From contig CM071597.1 in the NCBI GenBank assembly GCA_036435485.1, positions 7,371,881 to 7,435,880 on the forward strand: a DNA stretch of 64,000 bases, written 5' to 3'. Below, piece after piece: positions 47,602 to 60,132 of this stretch (the stretch's first letter is position 1; each line of letters starts with the position of its first letter). The translations under genes and the position numbers were made by a program. This DNA is from Saposhnikovia divaricata. Lineage: Eukaryota; Streptophyta; Magnoliopsida; Apiales; Apiaceae. The notes beneath the pieces were generated by a model, which was not told the origin of the DNA, searched no databases, and saw only the letters and a list, made by a program, of their open reading frames with translations.

Positions 47602-49001
47602 ATCCTTAACATCTGCAAAAGTAGCAAGGTATGTTAGTTTAGCTTATAGACTTGATATCAGTATCAGGATCTATATTTGATTGATTAAATTTTTAAGCTG
47701 TAACATCTTACTTTGATAAATTACAGTATGATAGACTTGTTAATAAATATCAGGATCAGGATTGCTATCAGTTTGCTGACTTCATAGTATTTACATCAGG
47801 ATTGCATTGTCAGTATCAGGATTGTGAAATTTCGTGTTTCAAATTCTGAAGTTCATGTTATTATGTGGTCCAATTCTGAGTTTTAATTGAGTCTATACTA
47901 GCAAGATTAATACATGCATACTGGTAATTTATAAACAGGAAACATAGACAAGATAGATAAATTGAAACTTGTATTTTCATTAATCAAAAGCAGTACATAC
48001 ATGGAAATGAAATACAAATATCTTTTTGTCTAACTACTACAGATAATCCTAATCTTGTCTAGTTTTGCTTCGTTCATTCATCTGATAGACAGGACAAGGA
48101 GCATCTCAAGAATCGCAATTAAGTAGTACATGTCACATTTGCCCTTGAATGTCTTCACAGGATGACTTGAATGAGAGCAGTTGATTCAATTCTTGTTTCA
48201 TTGAGAGATGATGAAGGAATGAATAGCATCTCCATCAAGATCAACCTCAGACTCTCGACCAAACTCTTCATCCTCAAGTTTTGAGGAAGTTAGGGGAAGA
48301 TTGTATCCAACCGATGGATGCTCTAGGAGAAATTTCTGGATATTATGTGAATTCATCTCTTCTAAGAGTAAATCTATTGATTTTTGGTCGTCAAGAACAA
48401 GACGTTCGTTGTCTGTGAGGAATCGAAAGATTGGATTCATATGGCTATTTGGGTTGAAAGCCATGGATTAGAAAAAAAGACTGAAGGGTTATGGAGTAAC
48501 ACAAGGTGTTGTGTTCTTTTAAAGCAAGACGTGGGAAACTGAACAGTCACTTGGAATTTTCAATGCAGTCGTCATTAATACACATGACTGTATTTCTTGT
48601 ATTTTCAAGAGATGTTAAACGTATCTAACCAATTGATTTTGTTCAGATATTTGTTTATTTCTTTTTCAGATAAAAGAAAATGCCACGTGGAAACTCCACT
48701 TAGTCTATGGAATCAGGATGACATTGATCAGGATTTCAAGTGTGATCATCAGGATTTGAGGAAGCTGATCAGTATCAATTTTATTGTGATAACCGTATCT
48801 TATCAGAGACTGACACCTGTCCACCTACGTGTCAACGTGGGTTAGTGGGTCTAAAGGAATTTTGAATATATCTTAATTTTGAGACTCTAATTGTTTATTG
48901 CTAACTTCTAATTCGATTTTTCAAAGGCAAAAACAACATTCTTTGAGTTCTCAAAATCTCTAATCAAATTCAAGATTTCTCAAGTTCTGTTCAGATCAAA
49001 A
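47602..49001 (+). other. Copia A pol-env interval with repeated 'atcaggat' words
   Basis: Non-coding on the plus strand. 'tcaggatt/atcaggat' occurs many times at 47655-47825 and again at about 48712-48780. It ends in a leader-like stretch before the ATG at 49002. A minus-strand frame lies within (48198-48464). Confidence 0.6.
48198..48464 (-). CDS. Antisense ORF of unknown function in Copia A (88 aa)
   Basis: An ATG on the minus strand opens 88 codons of balanced, acidic, protein-like composition, with an amphipathic Leu-rich middle and no repeats. About 60 bp upstream on the minus strand is a TATA-like 'gctttaaaag'. I do not recognise it. It may be a captured gene fragment or chance; its position between pol and env parallels the antisense gene of the gypsy element. 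Confidence 0.35.
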   Translation of the reverse strand: MAFNPNSHMNPIFRFLTDNERLVLDDQKSIDLLLEEMNSHNIQKFLLEHPSVGYNLPLTSSKLEDEEFGRESEVDLDGDAIHSFIISQ

Positions 49002-52000
49002 ATGGCAACTCAGAGAAGACTACCCAAATCAGTAGCTTTCAAGTTGGGTGACTTTGATTTTATGACTAACAATCATGTTGCAGCAATCACCAGCAAGAAA
49101 GGAGTATCAGCTGAGTTTTATCCAGTGATGGATTTTTTGGCTATTGGGCCATTGCGTTATGCATTGATAGCATCTCCACAGATTAATCAAGCAGCTGTTT
49201 CACAGGCTTGGGAGAATGCTGAGGTAATTGATTCTACTCAGGATCAACCAGGTAAGATTGTTCTACACTTAGGACAAGATACTTTTGATATTACTGAATC
49301 AGTTGTTAATTTAGTACTTCACTTACCTGTTCATGCAAGTTATGCTAGTGAACCATCTGATGATAATGTGAGAACTATGTTATCTGAATTAGGTTATAAT
49401 GGACCTTTAGACAACATGAGCCAGTTAAAGAGACCTTTTCTTAGGAAAGAGTGGTCTTTCTTTTTTGATCAATTAGCTAAATGCTTTACTGGTAAATGAA
49501 GTTCTTTTGAACAAATTACTGCTGTTACTTCACATATTGCTTATAGTTTGCTTTATGACAAAGTAATTAATATTGGTCACATTATCTTAAGTCAGATGTG
49601 TATCAAACTTGGGTCAAGAGATCAAAACAGGAAAATGGTTTATTATCATAGATTTATGCAAATGTTTATTAACCATTTCATTCCTGATGTTGAAGCTAGA
49701 TTTGGTAGAGAACATTGTGTTTCTTCTTATGTACAGCACAAGAGAATTTTCTCCGATATTACAAAGAAGGACAATGAAAAGAATCTAGATGAAATACATG
49801 CACTTCATTATCCAAATCATGTTCAAGTACTTCTAAAAACTCATCTTCCTACTCTCTACAATTCTTCTTTCTTTTGTGGTAAAATGATTCAGGAATCTCA
49901 TTTGGTGGAGAACCTTCCTGTGTTTACCCAAGTAACCCAAAACATTAAAGTCTCTGAAACAAGTCAAGAACCAATTTTTGATCCACAACCTATTGTTTCA
50001 AAGAAACCAACCTCTGGTGTTTCTCAAAAGACATCAGTTTTAAGGAAGAGAAGATTTGTTGTGTTAAGTAGTAGTAATTCTAGTGAAGATGATGATAACT
50101 TAACTCTTGCTGAGAGAGAGGAATTGAAGGCTGCAATTCAACTTTCTAAGCTAGGACAAAGAGTTGGAACACCTAGTCACAGCCAGGCTGCAGTCTCCCA
50201 AAAGGTTGTAGTTCTTCACAAGGGAAAACAGTTACTGGATACTGTCTCTCAAAACACTGTGTCTATTGAACAAGGATCTCATCCCAAGATCACTTCTGTG
50301 TCTACACCTCTTGAGTCTTCTCAAGTTAAATCTTTTGCTCACTATACCAGGAGAACAAGGAGAAAGATTCATTTGTCACCTACACACACAGAGTCTAGTC
50401 CAACTAACATTATGCAGGTCTCTACAAATCATGGATTATCATAGTCAGAAATTGGCAATAGAGATCTGGATATTGATTCTTTATGGGAAACAACATTGTC
50501 ATACAGACTGGCTATGGGAGTAATTTCTATCAAAGTGAAGCTTTCTAGGCCTGTTCTACAATTTTTGATTGAGAAAGTTCCAAGACTTTCATTTCATGAA
50601 GAATATGGACTTCTACATCAAAGACTTGACTTGATGAAACTGTATTTCTATGTATCAGTCAGAAAGGAATTAGTCAAGAACTTTGGACTTTCTAAGCATG
50701 TTGCACTTCAATCACATCACACTTATTTATTTTACAAGGATGTTATTATTGAAGATGCTTCAGCTCAAGGTGAACAAGAGGAGGAAGTAGCTAAAGGGAA
50801 GCAGTCAACAGAAGATACTATTGCACCAGTGGTGAGTAGTAGTATATATCAGATCACAGTCACTGTTACACAAGAACCATCTAGTCAGAGGGTGGATGAC
50901 TCAGGAATTGTGATAGCTGATGCTGAAAGGTCTTCTGTGATGACTGGAATTGCAAGTGAGAAACCCTATGATATGGAATGAATGACTTTGGTTGATTTTA
51001 CTGAAAATCAAACAAAATTTGTTCAGTTAGAGTCTATCCACCTTGAGGGTGTGTCTCAGCAAACAACACTTGAAGATGGGAACACACAATCTGAAATGTC
51101 TAATGAAGTATTACTGAAGGCATTACAATTTAGTGTAGAACCTAAAAGTGGTATACTGGAGCCTGTAGTCTCTGGAAAGAAAGTAGATGATTGTACGGGT
51201 TCAGAGACTATAGCAGCTCACTCCGTGGAGGAAACCTCAAGCCCCTTGCCAAATGAGGAACCCTCTCTCCATGTGAGTTCCGGTATAAAAACTCCTTCTA
51301 ACCTCTATTTTTCTGTAGGTCATGAGAGCACTTATCCAAATTTGAGTGATATACTTGAAAAGATGGATATTGATCCACAAACTGAGAGGCTGGCTCCTGA
51401 CCAGGCAAAAGGTGAGGTAGAAAGAGTGATGACTTTAGATAGTCAATGTGAGAATGAGGGTATGGATGATCAACTCCATAGTAAGGGAGAGAAATTTAGG
51501 AAACCACCATCGTTTGATTTCTGGGATCAGGTTTTTCCTGAATCTTGGTCTGAAAATTTGGTATGGATGCTGGTACTTATTCATTCATCAAAATGTATCA
51601 GAAGAATGACCTAGCACATCACAATGCTAAGCCAGAAGTTAAAGCTCAGAAGCAAAAGGAGCGGCTTGCAGGAATCATCAACAGAAGAGGTGCCAGGATT
51701 AAACAATCTCTTGATACATATGTAACAAATGAAATTCCTAATGATCCTAGTATTCCTTTGAATGTACTTCCAATATCAGCTAGAATTGAGACATCATCAA
51801 TCTCTGATCACTCTAAGGAGGAGTCAGGATTTGAAGATGTTAGTACACGGAATATTGGTGAAGGAGAAGATAATCATATTTCAGCTTCAGATCAGAAAGA
51901 TGAAGATGTTTGTACTCCTAATCAAGTTTTATTACTTGAATATCATTCAACACGGGCAACTTCTTCTACAAGGCTTGAAGATCGAGTTCTTTCTGATTCT

Positions 52001-52339
52001 GATTCTGAAGACGTTAGAAGCACTTCCAATATTGAAGTTAGTTCTGATATTTTAAAGAATATTCAGAAATCTCAAGTTGATATTCAGTCTAGACTTCAAT
52101 TACTTGAAGATAACCAAGTCACTATCATGGAAAATCAAGAAGTTCTGATGAATCTCATTTGTTCTGTCACTGAATCTCTTGGAGTTAATGTTGCTGATGT
52201 CAAAAAGGGGGAGATAAAAACAATTCAGAAGCAGCGACATACTAGGGGAGAAAGACAGACTGGGGGAGATAAAAAAAGAACTAAGAGTGACAGAGGTAAA
52301 TCTCATGTGGGAGGTGGAAAAGAAGCATCAAATAGTTGA
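49002..52339 (+). pseudogene. Copia A env-like region, interrupted
   Basis: A long third region between pol and the 3' LTR, as in Sireviruses. It reads as one frame with in-frame stops at 49497 (TGA), 50442 (TAG) and 50979 (TGA), then needs a frame change between about 51563 and 51614 to continue to 52339. The N-terminal roughly 240 residues look like a folded domain; the middle is Ser/Thr/Glu-rich; the C-terminus has a coiled coil and a Lys/Arg/Gly-rich tail. No signal peptide or clear membrane span was seen. The protein's role is not established in this group. Confidence 0.6.
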
Positions 52340-52340
52340 A

Positions 52341-52440
52341 TTCTTTCTTCTAAGTACTAGATACATCTTAAGGAGGAGGTACTTAAATTCTTTCTTCAAA
52401 GTACTAGATACATGTCTACATCTTAAGGAGGAGGTACTTA
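52341..52440 (+). repeat. Roughly 50-bp tandem pair before the Copia A polypurine tract
   Basis: 'agtactagatacat' and 'cttaaggaggaggtactta' are present twice. Confidence 0.8.
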
Positions 52441-52538
52441 ACTTCATAATCTTACATTCACAAATTCTATTCTGATTGTATTGTTAAAAGTTTTGACATC
52501 TACAACTTAGATTTATGCTTCAGATTTTAAAGCATAAA

Positions 52539-52548
52539 CATGGGAGAT
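52539..52548 (+). other. Copia A polypurine tract
   Basis: 'catgggagat' directly before the 3' LTR. Confidence 0.75.
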
Positions 52549-53267
52549 TGTTAGGAATAATTCGTAAGTTGTGATGTTAAGAATAGAATTTTGCTTATAC
52601 TTCTTGTATATCCTGATTCATAAAGGATTTAGCAGTTAGACAGTTATCTGTAGAAATTTAAGTCAGGAATGAACAGTGCATCAGAGACTACATGTCAGGA
52701 ACAGAGCAAATCCTGATACGCCATATCAATTACTGATGGATGTCAAATCCTAATGCAAGGTCAAATCCTGATATTAGTCGTGTTACTGATGATGTCATAA
52801 TGGATGCTACAGAATCTGGCAAGTGCTATAAAACAAGATCGTTGTTTTGGAGAACAAGCGAGAAGATATTATGAAGGAAAGAAATTTCTATTGATGGAAA
52901 CTATCAACTGGAAGGTAGAACATTATCATATATGGATTTAAACTTTCTGTTATTAGTTGATAGATAGCATTATAAATACTCTCTCAATATCATTGTAAAA
53001 GAGCGATTAGTGTGATAGAAAAGTTCGTGTGCGTAGCTCTGTATAAGGTTTGTATTCGATAGTTCGAAACAAACAGAGAGAGAGAGATTTATTTTGTCAG
53101 TAGCTGCTAAAGGTATTGTACACCTTTGGTAGAGTTTGTATTTGATTTCATTAATACAAACAGTTTGATTTATTCGTTTGTTCTTGTGCATCTAATAAAG
53201 CAAAAATCAGACACGATTATATAACTTGTATTCAAACCCCCCCTTCTACAAGTTATTCGAGTTAACA
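52549..53267 (+). repeat. Copia A 3' LTR (719 bp)
   Basis: Matches the 5' LTR with about 18 substitutions and small indels; TATA box TATAAATA at about 52971-52978; followed by 'aaaccc'. Confidence 0.95.
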
Positions 53268-53961
53268 AAACCCACTTCCCAAGTTTTGTTTTTCTTGATC
53301 TATGGCTTAAATCAAAGCTAATAAAGAGATTAAGGTATGGTTAAAGTTTGAGCTCCATTTGATAATCCTAGCTATGTCAAAAGTTGGTTCAAAGATGGAG
53401 ATGAATAGTGATAAATAGTGACTAACTTGATTTTCTTGTTTTGATCTTAAGGTTCTAGCATTATAATAACTATATAAAGCTTGTTTAGTGATTATAAAGA
53501 CTTGGTAGTGTTGTTAAAGCTTTTAAAGAGGTAAAATCCTAACCCACCTTTGAGTTTATTTGAGTTTTATGGATGTTATGAAGTTACATGCATGAAAGTT
53601 CATGTTTAAGAGTTTTAGTGATTTTGTGACTTTGTAAATTGTGATAAACAATGGATATTGGATTATAGCCTCACCACTGATTTTAGAGTCATGTAAAGGT
53701 TACTTGGTGAGGTTATGGATGTATGGTATGCCCGGTGTGGCTTGGTTGTGTTGTAAAAAAATGGAAATGTTCGAGTTATAGCAATCGTAATGATGAATTT
53801 TCTTTAGGCCATAAAACAGTCCATACCCGAGACCATAAACTGAGCTTTAGCATCACCACTGCATATGGTTGCAAATATATGGTTGTCTAGTTTACGTGGC
53901 CGCAAGCATCACATTAAACGGATTTACGGTTTAAGAGTTATGCTTGTTTTAGTGAAAGTAG
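53268..53961 (+). other. Continuation of the sequence that Copia A inserted into
   Basis: Following the duplicated 'aaaccc', this roughly 700-bp non-coding stretch continues the host sequence seen before the Copia A 5' LTR (41070-41232). It has no protein-like frame. It may be the rest of the long chromovirus-type LTR or leader started at 38778, and it ends where the Copia B LTR starts. Confidence 0.4.
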
Positions 53962-54563
53962 TGTTGGAAAATGTGGGTGTTAGCCCCATTTTGACGAGTC
54001 ATTTTGAGCTAAGATTTGAGTAGGTCTTGGGTGCGTGATCGCAACAAGTTATGCTTGGAATATGTTCTAATTCGTGAGAACTTCCCAATGCATATTAAAG
54101 TACTCAAAACGACTAAGGGATGGATGAGTTATGATTGTCCAAAGTTGCTCCCTTAGAAGTGGAAAATAGAAGAGTGAGCCTTGTATCCCACATTAATAAG
54201 GAAAAGAGCCTTTCAAGGCTTTATATAGCAAGACACTCATGTAGTGTCTAAAAGTGTTAATAATGTATTGCTCCATCATCTACGTGCGCGCAGGGGGGGG
54301 TGCAAATTGTGGGATTTCGAGGGGAAAAACGTGGCTTCGCAAGCCTCGAGCTTTCCGCGTGTGCGACCTGCGGACACGAATGTAGCAAAATTTGGGCCGA
54401 ATAATCCCGGACCAGTTTTGTTGAATTATTCTCCATTGGGCTGCTCAAATAATTGATTCTGTTTTGGTGAAATTAATTCTGATTCGATTAAGGATTAATT
54501 GATCATTTCCTTTTTAATTAACGCATGTAATTAATTGCCTAATTAATTAACGCATCTAATTAT
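53962..54563 (+). repeat. Copia B 5' LTR (end uncertain)
   Basis: Matches 59508-60132. The true end lies further right but cannot be placed, because the 3' partner is truncated and no tRNA-Met-type primer site is visible. TATA box near 54222; a run of eight G at 54293-54300. Confidence 0.8.
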
Positions 54564-54867
54564 AATTGAATAGCACGCATATTAGAGTCTATACATTCAT
54601 CATTATAGGTTTAGGTTTTTTAATCGTAAAAAACACATACATCGCCTCTCTTTTGTTCTCTCTATTTCCTAGTGATAATTTTCTTGCCCATTTAAGCTCG
54701 CTGGTAGTGCTGTTCTTCTCGAACATCACTGTAATTCATTTTATCCTGGGAGGCCTTTTGTTCCACACATACGGTGAGGGGCAAATAAGCTTTAAGGAGA
54801 CAGTTTTTGCACTGGACTCGAATATCCTTCTCTGTTCTTCCATTTTATTCACTGTTAGGCAGATACC

Positions 54868-56215
54868 ATGCTCCTTCGGACAGATCTCGGGTGGACTCGT
54901 TCCTCCGACGTTGCAGGCTTCTGCTGTACAGACTCCGCCATTTGTACATATGCCTGCTACACCTGTGGCACTTTTTGTGCCTGTGATGCCTACTGCACAT
55001 GTGGCACCTGTTGTGCCTCCCGCACATGCGGAGAAGCCGAAGAAGTTTAATGGTACAAACTTCAAGCGATGGCAGCAGAAAATTCTGTTTTATCTGACCA
55101 CTCTGAATATGTCTCGCTATCTAAAAGAGGAGGCACCTAAGGTCTCTACTGATAGTGATTTGCAGACTGTGTATGCTGCTGATGCGTGGAAGCACGCCGA
55201 CTATATCTATCAGAACTATGTGCTCAATGGCCTGGCAGACTCGTTGTATAACGTGTACTGCTCAAAGCCAACAGCTAAGGACTTATGGGAGTCTCTCGAA
55301 CATAAGTATAAAACCGAAGATGCTGGAGCCAAGAAGTGGATTGTTGGCCATATTCTTGAATACAAGATGATGGACTCCAAGACTGTAGTCAGTCAGGTGC
55401 AAGTGATTATTCATGACATTCATGCTGAGGGAATGATCATAAGCGAGTCTTTCCAAGTTGCTGCTGTGATTGAGAAGCTGCCCCCTGGTTGGAAAGATTT
55501 CAAGAATTACCTGAAGCACAAGCGGAAGGAGATGGCAATGGAGGATCTTATTCTGAGACTTCGCATTGAAGAAGACAACAGGGGATCTGAGAAGAAGGTC
55601 AATGTTGCCACTAAAAAGGCAAACATGGTGGAGCACACTCAAAGCTCCAAGAAGGCCAATTCTGGAAAAGGGACAAAGCTGGGACCTAAGGGAAGAGTTT
55701 CGAAGCCCTCAAAATTCCAAGGAAAATGCTACAATTGTGACAAGGTGGGTCATAGGTCTTCCGAGTGCAGGAAGCCCAAGAATCCCAACAAGAAGAAGGA
55801 AGCAAACATGGTGAACGATATCTCAAAGGATATGTCTGACATAGACCTATGTGCGACTGTCACTGAGGTGAACCTGGTTGGCTATAATCCAAGGGAATGG
55901 TGGACTGATACTGGAGCAACAAGGCATGTTTGTTCTGATAAGGCGATTTTATCTAGCCTCCAAGCTTCCGATGCTGGTGAGAAGCTCTACATGGGGAATT
56001 CAACGACTTCTACTATTGAGGGGGAAGGCAAGGTGATTCTGAAGATGACCTCTGGAAAGAATCTGACTTTGAAGAATGTACTTTATGTTCCTGATATTCG
56101 CAAGAATCTTGTATCTGGTTCTCTGTTGAATAAGCATGGATTTCGCATTGTAATTGAGTCGGATAAAGTAATTGTGTCTAAGAGTGGTATGTTTGTAGGC
56201 AAGGGTTGTAACTGA
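54868..56215 (+). pseudogene. Copia B gag and protease
   Basis: The frame is open from 54566, but its start lies in leader or LTR sequence; protein-like sequence begins around 54870-54950. Gag core (Phe-Asn-Gly-Thr-Asn-Phe, then Trp-Glu-Ser-Leu) at about 55045-55560; one zinc knuckle CX2CX4HX4C at 55727; protease Asp-Thr-Gly-Ala at 55907. A one-base frame change near 56200-56215 separates it from pol. Copia gag and pol are normally one polyprotein. Confidence 0.8.
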
Positions 56216-56237
56216 TGGGCTCTTTAAGCTCAATATA

Positions 56238-58886
56238 ATGTCGGTTAACGACAATAATATAATGAAGAATTCTTCTACTTACTTGATTGAGTCTCCTAGT
56301 TTATGGCATGCTAGATTAGGACACATGAATTATGACACTTTACGACGATTAAGTGCAAAAGACTACATACCAAAATTAAACATTGATTCAAAACATAAGT
56401 GTGAAACTTGTGTTGAGGCAAAATTAACTAGATCATCTTTTAAACGTGTGGAAAGAAATACCAAAGTGCTAGATTTAATACATAGTGATATATGTGATTT
56501 GAAATTTGCTCCAACTAGAGGAGGAAACAAGTATTTTATAACATTAGTGGATGATTGTACAAAATACTGCTATGTATATTTGCTTAAGAGCAAAGGCGAA
56601 TCTATAGATAAATTTAAAATCTATAAGGAAGAAGTTGAGAGACAACAAAAAGAGAAAATCAAAACGATACATAGTGATCGTGGAGGTGAATATGTCGAGC
56701 CCTTCGGGGAATTCTGTTCACAACATGGTATAATCCATGAGGTCACTGCACCATACTCACCACAATCTAACGGTGTGACTGAGAGGAAAAAACGCACTCT
56801 CAAGGAAATGATGAATGCGATGTTGTTAAGCTCTGGACTTCCGCAGTCTATGTGGGGGGAAGCCATCTTAAGTGCAAATTATCTTTTAAATAGGATGATT
56901 CGCAAGAATAAGAATGAAATTCCTCATGAAATATGGAAGAAAGAGAAGACAAGTTACAAACACTTGAAAGTGTGGGGGTGCCTCGCTAAGGTACTAATCC
57001 CTATGCCTAAGAAGGTGAAGATCAGTCCAAAGACGGTGGACTGTATCTTCATCGGATATCCACCACATAGCACTGCATATCGTTTTCTTTTATATGAATC
57101 AAAGATTCCTGAGATTCAAAAGAATACGATCATGGAATCAAGGAATGCGTCATTCTTTGAGAATGTATTTCCTTGTAATCCTGGAATTGAGCGCCCTACT
57201 ACGTCTAAACGACCTCATGAGTGTTTAGAAGACGATAATAAGAGTGATGAAGGTGAAGACGAAAATGTGGGGGTAGTGAGAAGGAGCAAAAGACAAAGGA
57301 AAGAGAAATCCTATGGGTCAGAGTTTCTGACTTATTTGCTCGAAGAAGGTGATCCAAAAACCTACAAGGAAGCGGTAACATCACCTGATGGACCTATGTG
57401 GAAAGAGGCCATCAAAAGTGAAGTTGATTCTATTTTACAGAATCGTACGTGGGAGTTAGTGGATTTACCAACCGGAAGTAAAACATTAGATAGCAGGTGG
57501 ATTTTAAAAAAGAAATTGAAACCTGATGGCACCATAGATAAGTACAAGGCCAGACTTGTAATCAAAGGATACAAGCAACAACATGGTCTTAATTACTTTG
57601 ATACATATTCTCCAGTATCGAGAATAACATCTATAAGAATGATGTTTGCTATCGTTGCAATGCGAAACTTAGAAGTACATCAAATGGATGTGAAAACTGC
57701 CTTTCTAAATGGTGATATAGATGAGGAGATCTATATGAAACAACCTGAAGGGTTTGTTGTCCCTGGTCAAGAGAGAAATGTCTGTAAATTGGTGAAATCA
57801 ATATACGGCCTGAAGCAAGCACCTATGAAGTGGCATGAGAAGTTTGATCAAGTCGTGTTACCGAATGGTTTCAAGACCAATGAATGTGATAGTTGTGTCT
57901 ATTACAAGGATAACGAGAGTGGCTATGTCATGATGACACTATACGTAAATGATCTGCTTATTGTTGGTAGCAATGATAAAGTGATCAAATCTACAAAAGA
58001 CATGTTAAAGGCAAGGTTTGACATGAAAGACATGGGTCTAGCAAATGTAATTCTAGGAATTCAGATTTCTAGAACATCTGAGGGTCTTGCATTAAGTCAA
58101 CCACATTATGTTGACAAAATTCTTGAGAAATTTCTCAAGGATGATGTTGAGACAGTGAGAACACCTGTGGATGTGACATTGCATCTATCCAAGAATAAAG
58201 GTGTAGGAGTCGCAGCTGGAATACTCACGGACAATTGGAAGTCTGATGTACCTAATGAGTTGTACAAGACCAGACATTGCATACTCAATTAGCAAGGTGA
58301 GTAGATTTACAATTAATCCGGGAGCTGATCACTGGAAAGCGATCATAAGAGTGCTGAGGTACATAAGGAGAACTCGAGACTATGGACTGCATTATGGCAG
58401 ATACCCAGCAGTATTAGAAGGATACACTGACGCGAACTGGATATCTAGCAAGAAGGCACTAAAGTCTACGAGTGGCTATGTATTGACATTAGCCGAAGCG
58501 ACAGTGTCATGGAAATCCTCGAAACAAATGATAACTCATTCCACGATGGAAGTTGAGTTTGTGGCATCAGATAAATGCGCACGAGAGGCGGAATACTACG
58601 CCAATTTCTGGAGGATGTTCCAAGATGGACAAAGCCTGTGACTGCAAGAGGACTGCATTGTGATAGTCAGTCAGCCATTGGTAGAGCAAAGAGCACCATG
58701 TATAATGGACAGTCTCGTCGCATAAAACGACGACATAGTTCCATTAGACAATTAATATCAATCGGAATTATCACTATTGACTATATACCGTCAAAGGATA
58801 ATATCGCGGATCCGCTAACCAAAGGGTTATCAAAAGAGCTGGTTTATAAATCAACGAAAGGGATGGGCCTTAAGCCTATTGCTTAA
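56238..58886 (+). pseudogene. Copia B pol (integrase, RT, RNase H), multiply frameshifted
   Basis: From 56238: GAG-pre-integrase zinc-binding region (residues 24-58), integrase catalytic Asp 84, Asp 147, Glu 182, then reverse transcriptase and RNase H. The usual Tyr-Val-Asp-Asp reads Tyr-Val-Asn-Asp (Asn at residue 571, 57948), which removes a catalytic aspartate. A frame change near 58205-58245 leads to 58246-58641, and another near 58580-58640 leads to the RNase H end at 58886. The element cannot make an active polyprotein. Confidence 0.85.
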
Positions 58887-59507
58887 CGGCATCATGGTGG
58901 ACACCCAACCTTGCTGACTGGGGGTCCCAAGAACTTGGTTCAAATGGGCAAACTAAATCATGATGACCAAATCACTGTGGGGGTAACCCCTATCATGTTC
59001 CTATGATGAGAAACAGTGAGACCCGTATGGTACGAGGGTAAGCTTTACGCTTTTAATGATCTTTGGCGAATACATGGAGTTCAAGAGCTGTGAATGCATG
59101 GAATTCGGTTGAGTAAACGCGGGTTACTCTTTAAGATAAAGATCACCTATGTGGGAGAGAAGTGGGACCGCTTCGAAGGAGAATTGTGAGGCACAATTCT
59201 TTAGAAACTCCTGCAGAACCAGGACGATGTTCCATGGCCAAAATGGACATACTCATGAGAGCTGAACGAGTCAGAAAGGATATAGTGATAAGTATATCAT
59301 CGCTTACACAAACGGTCGAACAGTTCAAAGAGCAAACCTCCACTTTCTACCAGTAAGCTCGATATGCTTACTCAAGCGAAGGTTCAAGGAGAAAACCTCT
59401 ACCTATCGTATGCTATATCTGATCGAAGAAATTATCACCAAGTCAAACTCCGTGTCTGTCTGTCTGGTGTGTGCTACTGAAACATCAATTTCATCCATGT
59501 GGGGGAT
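58887..59507 (+). other. Copia B 3' untranslated region and polypurine tract
   Basis: No coding frame of note; ends in 'catgtgggggat', the polypurine tract, before the 3' LTR. Confidence 0.6.
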
Positions 59508-60132
59508 TGTTGGAGAATGTGGGTGTTAGGCCCATTTTTACGAGTCATTTTGAGCTAAGATTTGAGTTGGTCTTGGGTGCGTGATCGCAACAAGTTATGC
59601 TTGGAATATGTTCTACTTCGTGAGAACTTCCCAACGCATATTAAAGTACTCAAAACGACTAAGGGATGGATGAGTTATGATTGTCCAAAGTTGCTCCCTT
59701 AGAAGTGGAAAATAGAAGAGTGAACCTTGTATCCCACATTGATAAGGAAAAGAGCCTTTCAAGGCTTTATATAGCAAGACACTCATGTAGTGTCTAAAAG
59801 TGTTAATAATGTATTGCTCCATCATCTACGTGCGTGCAGGGGGGTGCAAATTGTGGGATTTCGAGGGGGAAAACGTGGCTTCGCAAGCCTCGGGCTTTCC
59901 GCGTGTGCGACCTGCGTACACGAATGCAACAAAATTTGGGCCGAATAATCCCGGACCAGTTTTGTTGAATTATTCTCCACTGGGCTGCACAAATAATTGA
60001 TTCTGTTTTGGTGAAATTAATTCTGATTCGATTATGAATTAATAATTCTGATTCGATTAAGGATTAATTGATCACTTCCTTTTTAATTAACGCGTGTAAT
60101 TAATTGCCTAATTAATTAACGCGTCTAATTAT
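59508..60132 (+). repeat. Copia B 3' LTR, truncated by Copia C
   Basis: Alignment with the 5' LTR runs to '...tctaattat', where the Copia C LTR begins; the 5' LTR continues with different sequence. Confidence 0.85.

Larger units (their letters stand above)
41233..53267 (+). mobile_element. Copia A, copy 2: complete SIRE/Maximus-like Ty1/copia element with env-like region
   Basis: 12.0 kb, LTRs of 716 and 719 bp, flanked by 'aaaccc' on both sides (a 5-6 bp target-site duplication). Order: LTR, PBS, gag, protease, integrase, reverse transcriptase, RNase H, a 1.4-kb gap with an antisense frame, an env-like region, polypurine tract, LTR. The long gag, the env-like third region and the large size fit the Sirevirus group. 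LTRs differ at roughly 18 positions (about 2.5%), so the insertion is older than the gypsy element. Confidence 0.92.
53962..60132 (+). mobile_element. Copia B: decayed Ty1/copia element, 3' LTR cut by Copia C
   Basis: LTR starts 'tgttggaaaatgtgggtg' (53962) and 'tgttggagaatgtgggtg' (59508); gag-pol between; polypurine tract 'catgtgggggat' just before the second LTR. The 3' LTR is interrupted at 60133. At least three frame changes and an altered reverse transcriptase active site. Shared LTR stretches differ at roughly 3%, including a 24-bp tandem duplication at 60036. The lineage within Ty1/copia was not assigned. Confidence 0.88.

Noticed and set aside
54566..54870. Membrane-spanning N-terminus of the Copia B polyprotein
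   Set aside because: The hydrophobic stretch comes from reading leader or LTR-derived sequence in the gag frame; the gag family does not have it.
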